Part shown: positions 5,359-6,601 of the stretch, piece after piece
How the letters are laid out: the number at the start of each line of letters is the position of its first letter
Position numbering within the stretch: position 1 is the stretch's first letter
Source: Anaerolineales bacterium
Lineage (GTDB): Bacteria; Chloroflexota; Anaerolineae; Anaerolineales; UBA6663
Length of the DNA: 6,601 nt
Direction: 5' to 3'
NCBI GenBank assembly: GCA_017999235.1
Contig: JAGOBN010000238.1
Span: forward strand, 1-6,601
Position numbers and translations under genes: made by a program
Notes under the pieces: generated by a model
What the model was told of the DNA's origin: nothing
Seen by the model: the letters and a program-made list of their open reading frames with translations, nothing else
Databases searched by the model: none

Positions 5359-5826
5359 TTAGGCGGCCGGCTGGCTCAGCATCAACACCGACCAGCGCCC
5401 GGACTGCGTCACCTCGCCCTTTTGGTTGAGGACATTGAGCTTGATGCTGACGGCCCCGCCCTTCAGGCGCGGCACGGCCTTGGTCTCGGTCACCTCGGCC
5501 TCCACATGGATGGTGTCGCCGAAGAACACAGGCTTGCTGAACTTCCACTCCTGCACTTCGCGAAAGGCCAGCACCGTGCCTTCCATCACGCCCGTCAGCG
5601 TGACCAGGCCGGAGGCGATCGACATGACGCACAGCCCGTGGGCGATGCGCTGCCCGAAGGGCGTGCCGGCCGCGTAGGCGGCGTCGGTGTGGATCTGGTT
5701 GTAATCGCCGGAGAGGCCGGCGAAGCTGACCACGTCCGTCTCGGTGATGGTGCGGCCCATGGTGATGATCTTCTGGCCGACGGCGAACTCTTCAAAATAC
5801 AGACCGCGGCGGGAGGCGAGCGACAT
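5359..5826 (-). CDS. MaoC-like (R)-specific enoyl-CoA hydratase
   Basis: This 155-residue hot-dog-fold protein hydrates trans-enoyl-CoA to (R)-3-hydroxyacyl-CoA, or runs the reverse. The hydratase-2 motif is clear: FAGLSGDYNQIHTD at about 35-48 with the catalytic pair Asp41 and His46, then PFGQRIAHG at 56-64. YFEEFAVGQKI near the start is the usual opening strand, and FFGDTIHVEAEV is the late hot-dog signature. The length is normal for a single-domain MaoC. ATG 5826 is chosen because AGGAG lies 7 nt upstream and the protein then begins as the family does; the open frame extends to 5925 but overlaps the upstream gene. It precedes the fused E1 by 41 bp on the same strand, suggesting a shared operon for acyl-CoA or branched-chain 2-oxoacid metabolism. 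Fatty acid, polyhydroxyalkanoate or catabolic roles cannot be told apart here. Confidence 0.93.
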   Translation of the reverse strand: MSLASRRGLYFEEFAVGQKIITMGRTITETDVVSFAGLSGDYNQIHTDAAYAAGTPFGQRIAHGLCVMSIASGLVTLTGVMEGTVLAFREVQEWKFSKPVFFGDTIHVEAEVTETKAVPRLKGGAVSIKLNVLNQKGEVTQSGRWSVLMLSQPAA

Positions 5827-5833
5827 GGTCAGG

Positions 5834-5838
5834 CTCCT
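5834..5838 (-). promoter_or_regulatory. Shine-Dalgarno of the MaoC gene
   Basis: AGGAG on the minus strand, 7 nt before ATG 5826. It selects this start over an in-frame ATG at 5925 that would overlap the upstream gene. Confidence 0.8.
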
Positions 5839-5846
5839 GTAGGGCG

Positions 5847-5876
5847 AAAAGAAAGGGCGGCGCGCGCCGGGCGCCG
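5847..5876 (-). terminator. Weak intrinsic terminator or attenuator after the phospholipase-like gene
   Basis: Just past the stop codon at 5879, a 6-bp GC stem (arms 5871-5876 and 5858-5863, 7-nt loop) is followed on the minus strand by CCC and then TTTCTTTT (5854-5847). The stem is short and the T-run is broken, so partial read-through into the MaoC gene is likely. No separate promoter for MaoC is visible in the small gap. Confidence 0.38.
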
Positions 5877-5878
5877 GC

Positions 5879-6532
5879 TTATTGATCCAGAAAGCGGCGG
5901 CCCGCCGCGGCACCCTGCGTCTCAACGATCAGCGCCAGCGTCTGCTCAAACTCAACCACCGTGCGCTGGACGGCCGCTTCCAGCGCATACGGGAACAACA
6001 CGCCCGTGGCCGGGTTATCCAGGTTCATCCAGGCGTGCGAGTCCTTGGGCAGCAGCCGCTTAAGGAGCGGCTGCAGCGCCGGGAACAGCCATAGCGCTTC
6101 CAGCGGCAGGTAGACGCGGCCCGAGCGCAGCTTGGGGTGGTTGAGCAGATAAGGTTCCAGGGCCTTCATCTTGGCGGGCGGCGGCAGCTTGGCGCGCTCG
6201 TGGTCCTGCTCGCCGGGGATCAGCGTCTGCTGCTCCGACCACAGCTGCACGTAATTGGAGTGGGCGTAAAAATCCTGCGCGCCGTGGGCGAGCCGGCCAA
6301 ACGCGGCCCAGGCCGCCGCCGGCTCCACCGCTTGCGCGGCCGCGCGCCGGCATTCTTCGATATACGCCAGGGAGTCCGCGAAGCGGCTGGAGTCGAAATG
6401 AAATTCTTCGCGGAGCAGGCCGCTCAAGCTGTCCTGGCCCAGATTGGCCTGGAGCATGACCGTTAAGGCGGGGGCGGAGACCCGCCGGCCCACGGCCTGC
6501 TGCATGATTTGGCGGTGATATTGGGCATCCAT
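5879..6532 (-). CDS. Zinc-dependent phospholipase C / HET-C-like protein
   Basis: This 217-residue helical protein has the pattern of the zinc-dependent phospholipase C / P1 nuclease-like fold as seen in HET-C-type proteins. Candidate metal ligands in order are His6, Asp34 (after AN at 29-30), His45 and Asp47 in EEFHFDSSRF, His83, Asp87 and His91 in LAHGAQDFYAHSN (H-x3-D-x3-H), and His166 in SHAWMNLDNP. The HFD, QDFYAHSN and NLD blocks are the family signatures I rely on. No signal peptide or membrane segment is present at the N-terminus, so it appears cytoplasmic, unlike secreted phospholipase C enzymes. The middle part (about 94-160) is Pro- and Leu-rich and unrecognised. ATG 6532 has no usable Shine-Dalgarno but sits 6 nt after an extended -10-like motif. 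The substrate is unknown; hydrolysis of a phosphoester is inferred from the fold. A weak terminator follows it, before the MaoC gene. Confidence 0.72.
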   Translation of the reverse strand: MDAQYHRQIMQQAVGRRVSAPALTVMLQANLGQDSLSGLLREEFHFDSSRFADSLAYIEECRRAAAQAVEPAAAWAAFGRLAHGAQDFYAHSNYVQLWSEQQTLIPGEQDHERAKLPPPAKMKALEPYLLNHPKLRSGRVYLPLEALWLFPALQPLLKRLLPKDSHAWMNLDNPATGVLFPYALEAAVQRTVVEFEQTLALIVETQGAAAGRRFLDQ

Positions 6533-6538
6533 GCCCCT

Positions 6539-6547
6539 ACTGTACCA
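6539..6547 (-). promoter_or_regulatory. Extended -10 promoter of the phospholipase-like gene (candidate, leaderless)
   Basis: The minus strand reads TGGTACAGT, followed by six bases (AGGGGC) and ATG 6532. A possible -35 (TTGGCC, 6566 to 6561) lies at a 16-bp spacing. The arrangement repeats that of dus almost base for base (TGGTATGAT, GAGGGC, GTG). The AGGGG ends only 1 nt from the start codon, too near for a ribosome binding site. Confidence 0.5.
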
Positions 6548-6601
6548 GAGGTTGCCGCGCGGCCAAACCCGGCCGGCGCGGCGTCACTTAACCGTGACGA
6601 G

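Noticed and set aside
5318..5632. N-terminal extension of the E1 frame
   Set aside because: It overlaps the MaoC gene in another frame, and its translation is Arg/Gly/Gln-rich without E1 similarity; GTG 5317 gives a normal-length fused E1.
5422..6063. Plus-strand open frame (213 codons) opposite MaoC and the phospholipase-like gene
   Set aside because: Runs antisense across two supported genes and the gap between them; no motif.
6582..6599. Inverted repeat CGTCAC / GTGACG with a 6-nt loop at the right edge
   Set aside because: Short stem without a T-run and at the window edge; could be an operator or the end of an upstream gene, but nothing supports either.
1..6601. Very frequent GCCGGC / GGCCGG hexamers throughout
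   Set aside because: Probably reflects the base and codon composition; without a count against a shuffled background it cannot be called a motif.

Overview
The window is GC-rich DNA from what is probably a member of the Chloroflexota (Anaerolineae-like). I infer this from gene style, not from a marker gene. The helix-turn-helix protein has the N-terminal sequence type found on large Chloroflexota regulators, the partial lipoprotein has an Ala/Thr/Pro-rich linker typical of that phylum, the E1 dehydrogenase is an alpha-beta fusion, and two genes look leaderless. Because of the high GC, long antisense open frames lie opposite nearly every gene. I treat these as shadows.

Layout. Left block (minus strand, 1-1797): the start of a lipoprotein running off the left edge, a tRNA-dihydrouridine synthase 7 bp upstream of it, an intrinsic terminator, and a small single-pass membrane protein ending in near-identical 66-bp tandem repeats. 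Middle block (plus strand, 1975-2834): a stand-alone XRE-type HTH protein divergent from the repeat protein, then a SprA-family putative metalloprotease. Right block (minus strand, 2892-6532): a zinc-dependent phospholipase C/HET-C-like protein, a MaoC-type hydratase, a fused 2-oxoacid dehydrogenase E1 (alpha+beta), and an HU-type nucleoid protein that ends at a second intrinsic terminator.

How the genes relate. The MaoC hydratase and the fused E1 form a tight pair (41 bp apart), suggesting acyl-CoA or branched-chain 2-oxoacid metabolism; no E2 or E3 gene is present here. The HU gene follows E1 by 62 bp and appears to have its own promoter. The HTH gene and the divergent membrane-repeat gene share a 177-bp intergenic region with several palindromes and may be a regulator/target pair. 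No RNA gene, CRISPR array, insertion sequence or integrase was seen.

Most noteworthy: (1) dus and the phospholipase-like gene have matching extended -10 motifs (TGGTAnnnT) exactly 6 nt before their start codons, with no usable ribosome binding site, so both look leaderless; (2) the repeat membrane protein shows recent 66-bp unit duplication on top of an older diverged unit; (3) the HTH protein is a domain usually fused to large regulators but here stands alone.
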